Shown here one piece after another: positions 62,016 through 64,000 of a stretch of 64,000 nucleotides of DNA. The DNA comes from Negativicutes bacterium. GTDB taxonomy: Bacteria; Bacillota_C; Negativicutes; Sporomusales_B; JARLHX01. How positions within the stretch are numbered: position 1 is the stretch's first letter; every line of letters starts with the position of its first letter. A program made the position numbers and the translations under genes. The stretch covers positions 35,904 to 99,903 of the forward strand of contig JARLHX010000384.1 in the NCBI GenBank assembly GCA_031292035.1. The letters run 5' to 3'. Below the pieces are notes generated by a model. The model had not been told where the DNA came from. It searched no databases and saw only the letters and a program-made list of their open reading frames with translations.

Positions 62016-63344
62016 TTAGATAAACATGCTCAAGATCAGGGTAAATACCAGGGCGCAAACCGAAAGAATGGTCTCCAGCACCGTCCAGGTTGCCAGCGTT
62101 TCCGGCACGGACATGCCGAAATATTCTTTGATCTGCCAGAAGCCGGCATCATTCACATGGGAGGCGACAAGGGAGCCCGCTCCAGCGGAGATGGTCAAGA
62201 GTTCTGGGCTGACGCCAGGCGTCATCGCCAGAATAGGAGCCACGATGCCGGCGGCGGTCATCAGTGAAACGGTAGCTGAACCGACGGCGACCCGGATCAT
62301 GGCGGCGATCAGCCAAGCCAGCACGATCAGATTGACATGGGCGGCGGTCGCCATTTTGGCTACTTGCTCGCCTACGCCGCTATCGAGCAGAACGCGGTTG
62401 AACGCACCACCGGCGCCGATAACCAGGATCAGGACAGCGATGGGTCCCAACGATTGGTCACAGAATTTGCTGACCTGGGTCATGCTGTAACCGCGCCACA
62501 GTCCGAAGGTAAAAGATCCGATGAGAACCGAGATAAACAGCGAAGTAATAGGATTGCCGATAAAGTCGCAGAAGACGCGGACAGAAGACTCCTTCGGCAG
62601 ATAGATGTCGGCGAAGGTTGCTGCCAGCATCAACAGAACCGGCGACAGAATGGTCAGAACGGTCATGGTGAAGTCGGGAAGCTCTGCATCGCTGCGAGCC
62701 GGCCGGGCAATGTCGATAAACCCTTCCGGCACTCCTTTATAGAGCTTTTTGGAGGCGTAATTTGCAAATAGAGGACCAGAGATAATCGCGGTAGGCAGAC
62801 CGACGATAATAGCATAAAGGATGGTTTTACCTACGTCAGCTTTGAAAATAAGGACGGCAGCCATAGCGGCGGGATGGGGCGGAATCAGGCCGTGGCAGAC
62901 CGACAAGCCAGCTACCAGCGGCAGGCCGATTTTAATCAGCGACAACCCGGTTTCTTTTGCAATGGTGTAGACCAGGGGAATCATGAGAACAAAGCCAACC
63001 TGGAAAAATACAGGAATACCGACAATAAAGCCAACACACATCATAGCCCAGTGAACATTGTCCTTGCCAAAGAGGTTGATCAGCGTCTTGGCGATCCGCT
63101 CGGCACCGCCCGACTCTTCGAGCATTTTGCCCAGCATTGCTCCCAAACCGACGACGATGGCGATAAAGCCAAGGGTGTTGCCAAGACCGGTCTGGATCGA
63201 TCCTACCAGCTTATCAAGGGGCATTCCGGCAGCAATGCCGACAAAGAAGCAGACCAGAATCAAGCTGATAAATGGATTGACTTTCAACTTGGTGATCAGG
63301 ATGAGCAGCAATATTACTGCTACAGCGACAATACCTAATAGCAT
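62016..63344 (-). CDS. gntP: GntP-family gluconate:H+ symporter
   Basis: A 442-residue inner-membrane carrier with about 12-14 hydrophobic segments. Family features include GLIPPHPAAMAA, GSATVSLMTAAGIV and the VNDAGFWQIKEYFGMS block. It takes up gluconate or a related sugar acid. It precedes the dehydrogenase, kinase and gnd genes and supplies the substrate for gluconokinase. Confidence 0.94.
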   Translation of the reverse strand: MLLGIVAVAVILLLILITKLKVNPFISLILVCFFVGIAAGMPLDKLVGSIQTGLGNTLGFIAIVVGLGAMLGKMLEESGGAERIAKTLINLFGKDNVHWAMMCVGFIVGIPVFFQVGFVLMIPLVYTIAKETGLSLIKIGLPLVAGLSVCHGLIPPHPAAMAAVLIFKADVGKTILYAIIVGLPTAIISGPLFANYASKKLYKGVPEGFIDIARPARSDAELPDFTMTVLTILSPVLLMLAATFADIYLPKESSVRVFCDFIGNPITSLFISVLIGSFTFGLWRGYSMTQVSKFCDQSLGPIAVLILVIGAGGAFNRVLLDSGVGEQVAKMATAAHVNLIVLAWLIAAMIRVAVGSATVSLMTAAGIVAPILAMTPGVSPELLTISAGAGSLVASHVNDAGFWQIKEYFGMSVPETLATWTVLETILSVCALVFTLILSMFI

Positions 63345-63506
63345 TCGTTTCTCTCCCTTTCCTTATGGTTTCGGTACTGAGTTACCTCCAACTACCTTGC
63401 GGCTATTGCAGGGCATCCCGCCCTATCCAAAGCCTGCCGCATACCCCCTTCCATCAAATCCGCCCCAGCCGAAGTTCGGCTTTGGCAGCGTAGCACCAGA
63501 GTAAAA

Positions 63507-64000
63507 CTAGCTCTTAAACAAGCAGAAATTGCCTTCAGCATCAAACCGCATGTCAATCGGTCCGCTTAGAATTTCAATATTCGGGTTGGCCTTGGCTTCC
63601 TCCAGCAGGCTTTCCGAAATATATATGTCACCCATATGCATGGTGTCCTGAATGACGATCACACGCGCCTGGGCTATATCATGGGCGTTGCAGGTCTTTA
63701 CCGCGGCCTTGATGGCGTCTTCATCGGTATCAAACATCGGCGGAATGCGCGCCGGTCCAAACACCGTGGAGGTAATGGCGTTGGCATAGGTCGACTGATA
63801 GTCTATCTTGCTGAACAATTCACGGGTGATCATATCGGCGGCGCCCATGCCGTTGGCGTTGCCATGGGTCGCCTCGGTGAGATCAAGCACCACAAGCTTG
63901 GCGATCTCCGGGCCGCCGGACGCATAGGGCGTGGGGTAGCGACCGGTGATGTTGGGGTCCATGCCGTCACCGGAACAGTCTTTGCCGATCCGGTCAACAA
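63507..64000 (-). CDS. LarA-superfamily protein, 5' end outside window
   Basis: The last about 163 residues of a DUF2088/nickel-pincer-isomerase-type protein; the frame is open to the window edge, reading RIGKDCSGDGMDPN before the first internal Met. The segments LDLTEATHGNANGMGAAD and the TYANAITSTV region are typical of the distant LarA homologues (not lactate racemase itself). It could isomerise a hydroxyacid entering this sugar-acid pathway. It lies 162 bases upstream of gntP. Confidence 0.75.
   Translation of the reverse strand, partial: VDRIGKDCSGDGMDPNITGRYPTPYASGGPEIAKLVVLDLTEATHGNANGMGAADMITRELFSKIDYQSTYANAITSTVFGPARIPPMFDTDEDAIKAAVKTCNAHDIAQARVIVIQDTMHMGDIYISESLLEEAKANPNIEILSGPIDMRFDAEGNFCLFKS

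Overview
The window reads as chromosomal DNA of a spore-forming, diderm member of the Firmicutes, most probably a Negativicutes of the Sporomusaceae type. Sporulation-type genes (SpoVT-like regulator, LonB protease, small coat-like proteins) occur together with outer-membrane genes: an AIDA-type autotransporter, its heptosyltransferase and an AsmA/TamB-like protein. Anaerobic metabolism is represented by a HydE-like radical SAM enzyme, butyrate kinase with phosphotransbutyrylase, and nickel-pincer racemase-type proteins. Taxonomy is inferred from this gene mix, not from a marker search.

Layout. 1-8.3 kb: minus-strand protein quality-control block tig-clpP-clpX-lonB-lonA-engB. 8.4-12.7 kb: tRNA-Gly, a radical SAM/SPASM enzyme overlapping a 200-residue peptide in which all 26 cysteines are in Cys-x-Pro, then a KimA-type K+ importer. 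12.8-16.2 kb: ptb-buk, an IclR regulator and a Tyr/Pro-rich small protein. 16.2-19.4 kb: AT-rich area with an acetyltransferase, a repeat-linker L,D-transpeptidase, a truncated tRNA-Leu copy and a four-tRNA operon (His-Gln-Lys-Leu). 20-25.5 kb: CorA, an orphan efflux adaptor and several small secreted or Cys-rich proteins, one resembling endospore appendage (Ena) subunits. 25.6-34.1 kb: an 8.4 kb genomic island at tRNA-Arg(ACG), bounded by 100-bp direct repeats (95 of 100 bases identical). It carries an integrase remnant, a LytS/LytTR-type two-component system, an O-heptosyltransferase, an orphan passenger-only protein and a full autotransporter.

34.2-44 kb: LarA-type racemase, HydE, LemA/TPM pair, SDR, then a three-gene operon (BKACE, 3-hydroxyacyl-CoA dehydrogenase, AtoE transporter) behind a textbook sigma-54 promoter. 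That promoter has long palindromes upstream, next to the gene for its likely PAS/AAA+ activator. 44.1-48 kb: AsmA-like protein, PpnP, HD hydrolase and SpoVT-like regulator. 48.1-64 kb: a long minus-strand sugar/sugar-acid catabolic cluster: GntP, gluconokinase, 6-phosphogluconate dehydrogenase, two further FGGY kinases, two zinc dehydrogenases, a class II aldolase, a HAD phosphatase, a hydroxyacid dehydrogenase and a complete mannose-class PTS (IIA-IIB-IIC-IID). It ends at a truncated LarA-superfamily gene.

The most unusual loci are (1) the radical SAM plus C-x-P repeat peptide pair, which looks like an undescribed RiPP-like or structural peptide modification system, and (2) the tRNA-Arg island, where a glycosylated autotransporter sits beside a passenger-only module lacking both signal peptide and barrel.
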